Below the pieces are notes generated by a model. That model ran no database searches. It was not told the origin of the DNA and saw only the letters and a list, made by a program, of their open reading frames with translations. Below, piece by piece: positions 22,078 through 33,699 of a stretch of 64,000 nucleotides of DNA (its first letter is position 1; every line of letters starts with the position of its first letter). This DNA comes from Adiantum capillus-veneris (taxonomy: Eukaryota; Streptophyta; Polypodiopsida; Polypodiales; Pteridaceae), in contig CM043955.1 of the NCBI GenBank assembly GCA_014529385.2, positions 138,807,108-138,871,107 on the forward strand, read 5' to 3'. The position numbers and the translations under genes were made by a program.

Positions 22078-22303
22078 TTGGAATCAGGGTTGCAGAGAAA
22101 CACACACAGCTTGGAGAAGACGAAGGAAGCTCAAGGCACACAATAGAGAGTGTATAACTTAGTGTGCAAATGGAAAGATAGATAGCCCTAGAGTGATGGG
22201 CGTATATAGAATGCACGAGGGAAAAAACCTCCTAAAGAGGGAAAAAATGCCCCGACGGTCCTAGTGTGTTCACACACATCACTACCACATGTATATGGTA
22301 ACA
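22076..22303 (-). repeat. Cop1 3' LTR
   Basis: 228 bp. On the plus strand it begins TGTTGGAAT and ends GGTAACA, giving TGTTACC...CCAACA on the element's strand. It differs from its partner by about three substitutions and one 1-base indel. Confidence 0.95.
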
Positions 22304-22378
22304 AATCCCCTCTGGAGTCATGTGGTGAACGAGAGCTAGCACATGAGTAAAGGGAAGTGCCATGCCCTAAGGACATGA

Positions 22379-23909
22379 TCAATCCACAAAGGGGAGTAAG
22401 CCCAAAGCTTTGCGGAAAGCTTCAAGCTTCTCACGAGACAATGCCTTTGTGAAAAAATCTGCAAGGTTGTCCTGTGTTGGCACATAAGCCAAGCTGATCT
22501 CTCCTGTTGAGAGCCTCTCCCTGACATAGTGGTAATGCACCTCAATGTGCTTTGTGCGAGCATGAAAAATTGGGTTCCTCGCAACTGCAAATGTGCTCTG
22601 GCTGTCAGTGTAGATAGTGTTAGCAATGTCCTGTCCAACACCCAAATCAGCCATAAGGCATCTGAGCCATACACACTCAACCATAGCTGTGAAGATTGCC
22701 CTATACTCAGCCTCACAACTCAAAGTGGCCACAGTAGGTTGCTTCTTGCTCAACCATGATATACATGATCTGCCAAGCATGAAACAAAAACCACTTGTGG
22801 ACACTCGCATGTCAAAACAACCAGCCCAATCTGAGTCCGAAAAAGCATGTAAATCTGGCGGCAATGATCCCCCCTTGGGATAAAACAAGCCAAGATGTAA
22901 AGTGCCACTAAGGTAGCGGAAAATCCTCTTTACAGCCTGCCAATGCTTAGACCCTGTGCTATGCATAAATCTGCTGACCTGTGAGACTGCAAACTGAATA
23001 TATGGCCTTGTGTTGCATACATAAATGAGGCAGCCAACAACAGTTTGATAAAGAGTGACATCAGCAGGATCGCGAGCATCATGTAAGCTCAACTTCAAAC
23101 CTGTTTCCATGGGAGTGGCAATAGGTTTGCAATCCTCAAGTCCAAACTTACATAGCAATGTCTCTATGTAACTTTTCTGACACAAGGCAATACCACCATC
23201 ACACTGCTTAAACTGTATACCCAAGTAATGATGCAACAGTCCCAAATATTTCATCTTGAAAGTAGCATTTAAATCAGCCTTAAATTCAGCAATATGTCTC
23301 TCATTTGGTCCAGTGATCAGCAAATCATCAACATAAAGAACCACAATGAGAAGTACATCACCCTCACACTTCACATACAATGTGCTTTCTGTTGGACTGT
23401 TACGAAAGCCTCGTTTAACCAAATGAGTGTCAGCTTTCTCATACCAAGCACGAGGAGATTGCTTCAACCCATACAAATCCTTCTTACATTTGCACACTTT
23501 GTCCTCTTGTCCTTTTATGACAAAACCGCGAGGTTGCGTTACATAGACTTCCTCAAATATGTCACCAGTCAAGAAAGCAGTAACAATGTCTGATTGATGT
23601 ACACCCAACCAAAATGAGCTGCCAATGCACATAGAAAACGCACAGTAGTCATACGACAAGTGGGAGCAAAAGTCTCTTCATAATCTATGCCTTTTTGTTG
23701 TGCATAACCCTTTGCAACAAGTCGAGCGTTATGGCGATCAATCTCACCATCCGGCTTGCGTTTCAACTTGTAAACAGAAAACGCACAGTAGTCATACGAC
23801 AAGTGGGAGCAAAAGTCTCTTCATAATCTATGCCTTTTTGCTGTGCATAACCCTTTGCAACAAGTCGAGCCTTATGGCGATCAATCTCACCATCCGGCTT
23901 GCGTTTTAA
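22379..23909 (-). pseudogene. Cop1 reverse transcriptase / RNase H
   Basis: The main frame at 23659-22379 (426 codons) holds the copia reverse transcriptase from the [10 protein letters not shown] palm segment onward. It includes the catalytic YVDD box within LYVDDLLITG, and is followed by RNase H (SDSDWAGC, LSCEAEYRA, YTDSQSTFAVA). The upstream finger region ([19 protein letters not shown]) is on 23802-23569 in another frame and is present twice because of a 143-bp tandem duplication, which shifts the frame. The C-terminal part looks complete and ends at a normal stop before the purine tract. The enzyme would copy element RNA into DNA; this copy cannot make it in one piece. Confidence 0.9.
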
Positions 23910-23918
23910 CTTGTAAAC
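23633..23918. repeat. 143-bp tandem duplication inside Cop1
   Basis: Units begin at 23633 and 23776 (AGAAAACGCACAGTAGTC) and are almost identical. The period is not a multiple of three, so it destroys the reverse transcriptase frame. Confidence 0.95.
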
Positions 23919-24214
23919 CCACTTCATACCAATCGACTTTTGCCAGGAGGCAAATCACATAAAGTTCCATCCAATTTTTTGAATTTTGTGCTTCATCAAA
24001 AGACAGAGGATCATCAACATCATGTAAGCTAGACACAGCCAAAGCATAACAATCTGATGCATAAGATGCATGGCGAGATCCTGAACGAGTACGACTAGAC
24101 AGTGTGCACCAGCCATTTTGGCATACCTCTAGCCTACTCATTTTCAGCCCTCTCCTCATCAAGTACGTCATGTACATCTGCATCTGTAATAGGCTGATCT
24201 ATTTTCAGAAACCC

Positions 24215-25018
24215 TCATAGGCTGTACATTTGCCTCATTGGAAATACATTTGTATTTCCACCACTGAAAAGAGGCAACAAAGTGTCATAAATGTCATGTG
24301 AGCTTACATTACTGTCTCTAGTACATGACAACAAGGGCTGAACAGAATCTTCCACAAACACTACATCCCGAGAAACCAGAATACATTTTGTTTGCGGATG
24401 ATACAACCCATAACCTTTTCTTTCAACACTATAACCAACAAAAATACATTTGACAGCCTTATCATTTAATTTTCTGCGATGTGTTTGTGGCACCAAAGCA
24501 TATGCCAAACAGCCAAAAACACGCATGTGCTCAATAGAAGGCTTTCTATCATGCCATGCTTCATATGGAGTAATAGACTGCAAAGCTTTCGTAGGATACC
24601 TGTTAAGTACATAAGTGGCACACATGATGGCCTCAAGCCAAAAAGAATGCGGCAACGCTTGACTTTTGACCATACATCGTGCCATTTCCATAAGTGACCT
24701 GCTTTTCCTCTCAACAACACCATTTTGTTGAGGTGTATAAGGAACTGTACATTGGTGTTTTATCCCGCGGCTAGCCAGAAATGCATTAAATTCATGAGAC
24801 ATATACTCCCCCCCTCGATCAGAACGGAGGGTGCCCATAGTACATTTCGAGACATTTTCAGCCATAGCCAAAAATTGTTTGAAGCACATAAAAACTTCGG
24901 ACTTCGCTTTAAGCGAAAATACCCATGCATGTCTGTAGTAATCATCAATGAAAGTCACGAAGTACAGGTAATTGCCCAAGGACGGAGTTTGCATGGGCCC
25001 AAAAACATCACTATGCAC
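24215..25018 (-). pseudogene. Cop1 integrase
   Basis: 267 codons covering the retroviral integrase core and its C-terminal region. Visible catalytic context: HSDVFGPM (first Asp), LRSDRGGEYMS (second Asp) and QQNGVVERKSRSLMEMA (catalytic Glu). The copia-specific C-terminal motifs RVFGCLAY and CIFVGYSVERKGYG follow. It would insert the element DNA into the genome. It is open here but is separated by frame breaks from the upstream GAG-pre-integrase part (25882-25073) and the downstream reverse transcriptase. Confidence 0.92.
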
Positions 25019-25072
25019 AAGCTGTAACCTACATGTGGCCCGAACTGAACCATCCTTTGGAAACTTAGAACG

Positions 25073-25882
25073 CTACATCTTACCCAAAATACAGCCTTCA
25101 CAAACATGTTTGACAGGTGCTTCAAGAGGCGGCAAAGAAGCAACCATATCAGATTTCTGCAAACGCAGCAAACTGGCAAAATTCAGATGACCAAAACGTG
25201 CATGCCAAAGTTTTGCATCTAAAATAGCCCTTGAATCTGCAACAGCATTTGCAAAATTTTGTCCACTCTTGTCATACAAAGTGAGCTTATACAACCCACG
25301 GCACAAAAGGCCAGATGCAACAATTTCATCACCAAAACTGAGATCATGAACTGTACATCTATCATCCACAAATTTGACTACAAGTCCAAGTCTAGCAAGT
25401 GCGGATACAGACAAGAGATTCTTCTTGATCCCAGGTACATAAGGTGCATCAACAAGTGTGAAAGAACTGCCATTAGCAGCAGTAAGCACAATCTTTCCAA
25501 CTCCCTGAACTGGATAAGAGGCACTGTTGGCACAAGTGACTGAATTCCCATGAGGGACAGACTCGAGAGAGGTAAACAATTCACGATGTGAGGTAATGTG
25601 CTTTGTAGCACCACTGTCAAAATACCACACATGTGAATCTGTAGCAACTGACAAACATGCATCATGGACAACAGGATTGTAAGTGCACTTTGCGCTAAAA
25701 GCCCATTCTGCATCAACATCAGCATCACAGTCTCCTTTCACAGAAGACTCAACAATGGCTGCATTTGTAGTGGAACCAGCATTTGCAGTGGAACCACCCT
25801 CTTTCTTCTTAGCCTCTTTGGCCTTCAAGTTAGGACACGACTTGATCAAGTGATCATTAGCTTTACAATAATGGCAGCGCAT
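25073..25882 (-). pseudogene. Cop1 nucleocapsid knuckle, protease, pre-integrase
   Basis: 269 codons. It starts in the Gag nucleocapsid with a CX2CX4HX4C zinc knuckle (CHYCKANDHLIKSC) and continues to the aspartic protease, active-site motif YFDSGATKHI. It ends in the GAG-pre-integrase zinc domain (WHARFGHLNFASLLRLQ ... CEGC). The protease would release the mature proteins by cleaving the polyprotein. The canonical D-S-G is intact. Confidence 0.92.
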
Positions 25883-26714
25883 CTTCTTTTTGCCCTTATC
25901 ACCAGAATTGCCAGACGAAGTGCTGCCATCAGAAGCATTGGGAACAGAAGGTTTGCCACTCGCAGTAGAACCATAAGAAGTGGCTGCATGCTGTTACCAC
26001 CCTTTCTTTGAGAAGCAATAAAAGCCTGTTCAATTGCACGCTGCCTAGTCCTGTTTTTTCTGGAAAGTGACTCTTGCAACAACAATGTGCATAATGCATC
26101 AAACTTGACAACTTCTGGATTTCCTTGGGTCATAAGTCTCCAAGTACTAGCAAAAGTCTGGTAAGAATCTGGTAAGGCATCAAGAACAATCTGCACAAGT
26201 GAACTGTCTGAAAGGAGCAGAAATAAGCTGCTCATTGATATCCTTGACACTAGCAAGGAAAGTGTCCATATCATCTTCTCATGCATAATCTTCGACTCCA
26301 GCTCTTTACACCACAAAGCAATTTTAGCCTCATTGTGACTTGCATAAAGACCAGCCAAAATATCCCAAGCCTGTTTTGCAGATTTTGTTGAACGAATGTG
26401 AGGAACAATGGTGCGCTTCACAGACAATGCAATCAATGCATGACCCTGCGCATCCTTAACATCCCAACGAGCTTGTTCTGCCGTAGGCAAAACAACTCTG
26501 CTGCAGCAATCCTTGCAGCAAGACCTGCAACATCCTCAACATCGCCTACATCCTTAGAACCAAGACATACATCAATGCCCTGCACAATGTTCGAGACGCC
26601 CTTTGACACAAGAACATGTTGCATCATATAAGCCCACATAGGGTAGTTGTCCCCATCCAACCTGTCCTCAGCAGCAAACATCTTGAACACATATGTGTTG
26701 TTGTTGTCAGCCAT
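25846..26714 (-). pseudogene. Cop1 Gag capsid region
   Basis: The Gag start is MADNNNTYVFKMFAAEDRLD at 26714. The capsid-type copia Gag continues in a second frame at 26490-25846 (WDVKDAQGHALIALSV, KQAWDILAGLYAS), so a frameshift occurs near 26490. A second disturbance near 26230-26270 interrupts the conserved helix region before the nucleocapsid. Gag would form the virus-like particle. Confidence 0.85.
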
Positions 26715-27062
26715 GGTAAATGTTGCACCTGGTGTGAAAACTGCCCGAAAATAGGAGAAATGGAGCAAGAACAACACGTGCTATATAGCACAAACCGTAG
26801 AAGACTATAAGGCACTTGTTATGAAGAAAACGGCACTGACAAAAATTCTGCACAAAATGACGAAATTGCATGTGCAGACCTGCTTGTAGTGGAAACAGAG
26901 GCCGAAATGAGCCCAAATCGAAAATCTGAACAGACTAAGCTCTACGAGTTGTCCCGAAGTATTTTTCGACCTGCGAATGCTCGCCAAAGCTCACTGAAAT
27001 CGAAGAAAGTGAGTAGGCATGTACTGGAGCAGCTGGCGACTAAGCCCGGGAGGACGCAACCT

Positions 27063-27074
27063 GCTCTGATACCA
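27063..27074 (-). other. Cop1 primer binding site
   Basis: TGGTATCAGAGC on the minus strand, two bases inside the 5' LTR, complementary to the 3' end of plant initiator tRNA-Met. It fixes the element's orientation. Confidence 0.93.
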
Positions 27075-27076
27075 AT

Positions 27077-27303
27077 TGTTGGAATTAGGGTTGCAGAGAA
27101 ACACACACAGCTTGGAGAAGACGAAGGAAGCTCAAGGCACACAATAGAGAGTGTATAACTTAGTGTGCAAATGGAAAGATAGATAGCCCTAGAGTGATGG
27201 GCGTATATACAATGCACGGGGGAAAAAACCTCCTAAAGAGGGAAAAAATGCCCCGCGGTCCTAGTGTGTTCACACACATCACTACCACATGTATATGGTA
27301 ACA
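27077..27303 (-). repeat. Cop1 5' LTR
   Basis: 227 bp, paired with 22076-22303. It carries the promoter for the minus-strand element. Confidence 0.95.
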
Positions 27304-27673
27304 AGAGAGATTGTGATTTTACCACCCATCAAATTCATAGCAACTACGTCGTACTAGGGACACCCTTGCCCTTCAAATTTCCAAGATATATAATTTTCTT
27401 CGCATTATAGTGTATTAATTAAAGGTAGCTAAATATTTTTCCTTATTAAAAAACGAGAAAAATTCCTTGAAATGGATAAAATACCCAACAAAAACCAATT
27501 GTAGCAATGGCACCCCGAATGGGAAGAGAGATTGCCTGGTTGATAGGCCTTTTACCAGTGACGAAGGAAATTTGGAATGGCGGCCTCTACACCAAAACAA
27601 ACTCCATTGCGCCACAAGGGAAATGAGATGAGGGCACCACCTAGTCTTGGAAGCGTGGACTAGGACCGCTACA

Positions 27674-27735
<62 letters not shown>

Positions 27736-29127
27736 ACTATGAATGAAGCATTAACCGTAGTGTGTGTACAAGGAAGGGATGACTTCAAACACTCCCAACA
27801 CAAATAGCATATAGATTACCAAACAATCACTCAAGGATTAGCCAAGATCACATCAAGCACTCTCACACACATATAAAACATTTCTCTTAATTAACATAAG
27901 TAAGAGGAGGAGAGGTTACTAGCATGAAACAATTTGCACTCTAGGATGTGCAAGAATAGAGTGAATGAATGAGCTTATGGGCTCATGGTGAGTGATACAA
28001 AGGCTCAATGGGGCTGAGGGAGGCTTGAAATTACAAAGGGGAAGGCCTCTTTATATAGGAAAGAGAGTGATTAGGAGTGAGGTTAAGATCCAAGTGTAAT
28101 TTGTACAAATGAAGCTTGATTAGGGACATTCAACCAATGAAGAAGCTCCTTTCAAGTGATTTGTTGACCAATTAGCTCCATCATCACTTGTGTTGTCTTC
28201 ACTCCTTCCTCCATAGCTTGAGTCCAAGAGCTTTCTTATTTTAAAATGTAAAGAATCTACATAAAATCAATACATATCTAGTAATAATAGAAAGGGGTTG
28301 AATGAGAACTTATGAATTACAACAAGATTAAGCATGACTTGAGAGGTGATTAGAAGAGGAACTTTGATGGGTTTTTGAGCTTGAGAGAGAGGAGGAAGGA
28401 GAGGAGGGTGAGAAGACTAATGGCTGATTTTAGAGAAGGTCTCAATGTGGAAAAGGAAGGGTGTGTGTGTGTAAAGGTAGAGGGGGTGGTCTCTACCATA
28501 GTTGAAAAAACTGGCGTCCACCATTTTGGCCATATCTCCTAGACCGTAGATGCAAAAATTATTAAAAAAATATGGCCAAAATCTCCAGCTCATCAGCTAC
28601 AACTTTGATGAGACAACTTTTCTTGGATCGGAGTGGAAGTATTTTTTAAAAATTCAGCAAAATCATGTGTCTGGTTTCTTCCTTTACCAAGTCTTCCACT
28701 TGGGTCCCATTTGTTTGAATCATCATATGGCTCCAAAGCCATGATGATATGAGCCACTCATGACCCTTGAATCATGGGTGCATGGCTCCACAACCACATC
28801 ATATCTTTTCTTTTCACATTTACATATTTTCCCTTCCCTTTACCACTAGGTTCTCCCTCTACCTTTTACCTCCGGTGAACTAGTCAAGAAAAAATCTTTT
28901 TTTTTTAATTTTTCCAAGAGGTTGTTCTCACTCTTTCTTTTATTGTAAACCTCTAGAAGCAAGGAAAACCAACAAAATATGATAAATAAAAATTTGTGAT
29001 AGGCTCGGATCACCAGTTTTGGGGTATTTTGGCCCTTTTATTTTTAAGAGTTAAAATGTGGGTCGTGCTTTAAAATCTATAAATTCTATAAATATTAGCA
29101 AGAACAAGTGCCTAGCAAAAATGAGAG

Positions 29128-29172
<45 letters not shown>

Positions 29173-29389
29173 AAATTTTTAGTGCCCAATGAATGATGCG
29201 GCAAGGAGAAGGGAAGAGAGAAAATTGTTTAAGGGTGTAGAAACAATCTAAAGAGACATTAAAGTTCTACATGGCAAGTCTTCAAGAATTGAATACCTAT
29301 GGGGAGGAGGAGAGAAGAAGAAGACAAAGAAGAGATTTTTTAATGCCATAGGACAATCCCAAAACATATAACCTGGGTGGGAATAAAGT

Positions 29390-29495
<106 letters not shown>

Positions 29496-30387
29496 CTAAG
29501 GTCTTGATAAGAGGCGAACTTAAAATGTTGTAGGAACGATCAGATGAGATCTCAAAGATCTATTCGACAATCTCAAGTTCAAGACTTCTTATCAAGAACT
29601 TAATATGTTGTAGGAATGATCCGATGAGATCTCAAAGATCTATTGGTTGTCTACACTTTTCTTACAATAAGAGGTAATGTTCTTAAAAATGTCTACACTT
29701 TTCTTACAATAAGAGTTAATGTTCTTAAAAATGTTTTACAAACTGCATACCACGTCGAAAAGTTTGCTATGTGAACTAGAGGCTCTCACAATGTTGGTGC
29801 ATCTAAAGTGAGTCTGTGCTAAGAAGAGCAAGAACCAGGGCCATGGGTATCTACAGGTGTATGCCAGGGTGATAAAGTAGGTATGAAGGTCAAGGGCACA
29901 TAGGTGGATCCAGATGTATATGCATTTTGGGATTATTTTGGCCAAATCTCTCTGTTATGGGGCTTCTCAAAGATGGTTGATCGAAAAGCTTAAAGTGTAA
30001 TATTGGGAGTGCAAAATGTGATCTTCAAAATTTTCTACAAGCTGGTCCAAACGGCTTGTCAATCGGAGATCTCATCTTTATCGGCAGAGAGAATTAGAGG
30101 GATGGATGACCAATTTCGAGCTATATATGGTATCACTGTGTATTGTCGAATGATGGGCTCTTTCCCCATGTGTGTAAATAATGTAGGGTATTGTTTTCTA
30201 CTGTGGTGATTATAGCTTCATGGTTTAATTGGGCCTAAACATTGGATGAATGTGTCATTGTCTCTTTGTTTTGTACAAGGGCTCTCATGCTCTTAGAAGC
30301 ACATGAATGCTTTGGATTAGTGAACTTATTGTGGTTTTTTCCCATGGTGATTGTCTTGAGATCTAATGGGTATCCCCCCCCCCTCGC

Positions 30388-30390
<3 letters not shown>

Positions 30391-30455
<65 letters not shown>
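30391..30455. repeat. (CA)n microsatellite
   Basis: About 32 CA units after a C-rich stretch, 22 bp before the GypE LTR. Confidence 0.97.
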
Positions 30456-30459
<4 letters not shown>

Positions 30460-30477
30460 CATTACTACTGTACATGA

Positions 30478-32047
30478 TGTAATGGAAATGGCCTATGGAC
30501 TTTGGGAATAGCGGAATTAGGAGAATTAAAGAGAGCATTTTGTGAGACTACTTTGAAAACATAGAGGTTGAACTTATTTAACGGTAGCAATTTAACCATA
30601 ATACTTAATTAATTTGGCATGAACAATACTTTTGCAAGAGAGAGAGAGTTTAGAGAACTTGACAACAATTGAGGACCGGATTTATGTGGAGCCGGTCCCC
30701 CCTCCAATAGGCTTTTGTATTATAGATTCTCCCATCAAGAGAGACTTCGTACAATACAATCTTTGTGTTCCTTGTGACCTAAGTGATGCAATGAAGATGG
30801 AAAGATTCAAGCATCACGAGCATAACATAGACCCAAGGCCTCAAACACCTTCAAGCGTGGAGAGAGCTAGCAGGGAATGAGGGTAGGGAAGAGGAAGAAG
30901 AAACATTCATAGGAGAAAGAAATGTTCCTCACTTATCATCACTCTTCTTGCTAGCATACATAATAGCATAGTAATAAAGATGGAGAAGATGGCAAGCTTA
31001 AGCATTAAAGCATGGCTCTTGGTTGGATTTGCATTCCATAGCCAAGAGTGTTGGTGTAGGCTCTCAACTTCTCTACTAGCTTGGAGAAGGAGATGGAGCT
31101 CTTGCACTTTGCACTTCACACAATGAGTGTGTGTGTGTGTGTGTGTGTGGGAGAGTATATCCTACAAGCAGACCCTCTCCTTGCTTGGGTCGACCCCCTC
31201 TTCTACCTCAAGGTGAAAGCTCATTGGACTTTCCAAGCCTAGCCAATCACAAGCTTGTTCATTACTTAGCAATAGAGGTATTCCTTGGACAAGTGTCCTC
31301 CTTTCCTCTTAGAGAGAGAGGGCTTGATAAAAGCTCAAAACAATTAATTTAATTAGCTTAATCCTCATTGGACCTCTCTAGGGATCAACGAATAGTCTTT
31401 GGACACTCCTTGAGGGCAACCTAGCTAGAGGCTTGACATGTGTCCTTCTTGCCACTTGAGAAAGGGGTGCCCTTTGGGAGAGAGAAAATTCATCCAACCA
31501 TCCCCCCTACTTGCATGGCTCGCTCCCTCCTTTGTAGGCTTGCATGTTGACTTTCAAGCCCTAAGCTACTTGGCCCCCTACTTGCTTGAGCACCTAGTCA
31601 TCAAGCATAGGGTTAGTAAGAGTATGTACTCTCTCTCTACCACCCCCTAGCTTCAAGGGCTCTCCCCCTCCTTGTACGGATTGACTTGGACCTTCAAGCA
31701 CATGCCTAGCTTAAGTTACACCTTAGCTATCAAGCATCTCATGCACTTTTAATCATTAAGCACCTCAAGCATAGGCCTCGCTTTAACCTAAGGACTAAGG
31801 ACTTTTACACAAACCTTTGGAAGTCTTTAATGAAGCTAATCCTAAGGTCTTCAAGCTCCATTAGCTAGCCTTGATCTTTGACAGACCATCTCTCATTTGG
31901 ACCCCTTTACCATTGGCCTCGTGTTGAGATAGACCCATAAGCACATGTCTATATTCTAACCCTTGTTCCCGTTTATTCTCCCACATTAAATGATCAGTTT
32001 AATATGAGAAAATCATTTGGGCTGGTTAGATATTAGATTTTATGACA
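30478..32047 (-). repeat. GypE 3' LTR
   Basis: 1570 bp. Plus-strand ends are TGTAATGGAAATGGCC and TTTTATGACA, the same ends as the GypB LTRs but with many substitutions and indels inside. It contains the ACCGGATTTATGTGGAGCCG block shared by all three LTR copies. Confidence 0.85.
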
Positions 32048-32418
32048 TTACCTCTCTCTTGAAATCAAATTCATCCTTGACTGTGAGGTAGAAGAGATAA
32101 AGCCTTAGTCATTAGTCAATGTTCTTAGCGGGTAGAGGATACCCTACGACATCATTCCAAGATGGATGACTAATCCATTTGGTGCTTGGGAGACGTAGCT
32201 GCCCGCAAGCATGTCTACTCTTTCGTCCGTTTCATTCTCCTAAGTAGAGTGACAAATTCTACTTGGTGTTTGAGAGACGTTGTCATCACAAACATGATTC
32301 TAAGTATGCATACTACTTTAATTGTGCAAAATAAAAAGAGAACTAGCCTTATAAAGCAAAAACATTGGTCATTTAAAATAAATATGTACATTTGCTTACT
32401 CTAATGTAACATTGTAAG
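30478..32418 (-). mobile_element. GypE: older gypsy copy related to GypB
   Basis: Contains a full LTR (30478-32047) followed by internal sequence (32048-32418) that matches the GypB 3' untranslated region and the last codons of its pol. Order and orientation are those of a minus-strand element whose remaining pol, gag and 5' LTR lay to the right. At 32418 it is broken by CopA, and the rest was not found in the window. Divergence from GypB is visible throughout, so GypE is an older insertion of the same family. Confidence 0.85.
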
Positions 32419-32610
32419 TGTTGGGGTATAAAGCCCAATGTGGTTGCCCAGGTAAGTGGGCGGGATGCCAGGTATGTACACATATTCTTTTGTAAAAACC
32501 TAATAAGAACTAACTATGCTCTACACATTACAATAGAGCGAGTTCACCATATCGTCGTGCTCTTCTTCTCGCACTCTCTCTCGCGTCGCACTTCCGCTCG
32601 TACTCCTTCA
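32419..32610 (+). repeat. CopA 5' LTR
   Basis: 192 bp, TGTTGGGG to CTCCTTCA, ending two bases before the primer site. Short for a copia LTR, but bounded cleanly by GypE pol on the left. Confidence 0.8.
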
Positions 32611-32612
32611 AC

Positions 32613-32624
32613 TGGTATCAGAGC
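32613..32624 (+). other. CopA primer binding site
   Basis: TGGTATCAGAGC, complementary to initiator tRNA-Met, two bases inside the LTR. Confidence 0.92.
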
Positions 32625-33699
32625 TCAGATCGAGGCTCGGGGTAGCATTTGCAGGTAGCCAGAGTCACCTGCTCAGATTGGAGTGAGATTCGATAGGCGA
32701 AGACACGGCCCCAATTCCTATGGGATGGCCCGCAGGACTCGGTGTTCTCAGAATTTCATTCTGAGGTCATCTCGGCCACCGTTCGGCTTCAACAAAGTTC
32801 TGCGCAGGCCATTTTCGACTACGTGGTCTCGGCGGGTGCAGATCCGACTCTGCAAATTTGGGGTTTCTGTCTACGACTGCAGGTGATGAGGATATCGGCA
32901 CTCCCAGAGTGCTGATTTGTGGATGTCTACACATCGAAGGACGGCTCACAGTTCTTGGAGGCGTGTCACATACGACACGGGCGCATCTACACACAGATTG
33001 TAGGCGACATCCACTAGTTCATCAGGTAGCTTGTGTTTGCTGTTTGATATTCCAGATTTCATCCTGACATTGCGAGTACTTCCACATGGGATGTATTGTC
33101 AGAGATGATGTATGTCTGTTGAGGGTTTGCTGGCTGTGAGTCACGCAGCAAACAACCGCCGCAACGGTTACAACATACAGTGGGAAATTTGTGGATGTAT
33201 GACTTTGTGGGAAGTCTATGTATTGTCAGATTTACTACAGCCTTTGTTGAGGGTCGAGTGAGGTTTTATTGAGCTGGGGGATTCTCGAATGTTGAGATCC
33301 TTTCGGTGATACAAGTCTTGGAGTGATCCCTCGAGCACCCTTAGATAGGCAGCTAGGATGTATTGACTGTGAGTTAGACAGTTGGGATTGCATCTTTGCT
33401 TTACTACCATTGAGGCATTGTCGTAGTCTATGCTTACAGGACAGTGAGAGACAGTACAGGTGCAGGACAGGTTTACCCACAGCTTACAGTGTTAGAGAGA
33501 CGGTGGTTTTTTGAGCTGTTTTTTGGTCTGTTTTTTTAGTACACAAGAGCCATTTTACAAAGGAGACTCTGCCGAAATTTCTGCAGAATCTGAAGCTTTC
33601 TTGGTTCATTTGACAGGTTGATATTGGTTCAGAGGTCAATTTACAGGGGAAACTCTGCCGAATTTTTCCGAGGAAAGTAAACTACTGTGAAGCGTAGCT
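32625..33699 (+). other. CopA untranslated leader
   Basis: About 1.07 kb between primer site and Gag start without long open frames. The AACTCTGCCGAA-type motif occurs twice near its end (about 33565 and 33650). It probably contains packaging signals, which cannot be identified by eye. Confidence 0.6.

Larger units (their letters stand above)
22076..27303 (-). mobile_element. Ty1/copia retrotransposon Cop1, both LTRs
   Basis: A 5.2-kb element on the minus strand, bounded by near-identical LTRs and flanked by AGAGA (22071-22075 and 27304-27308). The 5' LTR is on the right. The primer site TGGTATCAGAGC (minus, 27074-27063) matches initiator tRNA-Met, and a purine-rich tract lies beside the 3' LTR (about 22304-22317). 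Gag, protease, integrase and reverse transcriptase/RNase H appear in copia order, with integrase before reverse transcriptase. The frame is broken at several points, including a 143-bp duplication in the reverse transcriptase. The LTRs differ at only a few positions, so insertion was recent. Confidence 0.95.

Noticed and set aside
26942-27217. 91-codon minus-strand ORF in the Cop1 LTR
   Set aside because: It spans the LTR and leader, and the matching frame in the other LTR (21998-22216) is just repeated LTR sequence.
30242-30538. ORFs with His-Thr or Cys-Val runs
   Set aside because: They cover the (CA)n tract at 30391-30455.
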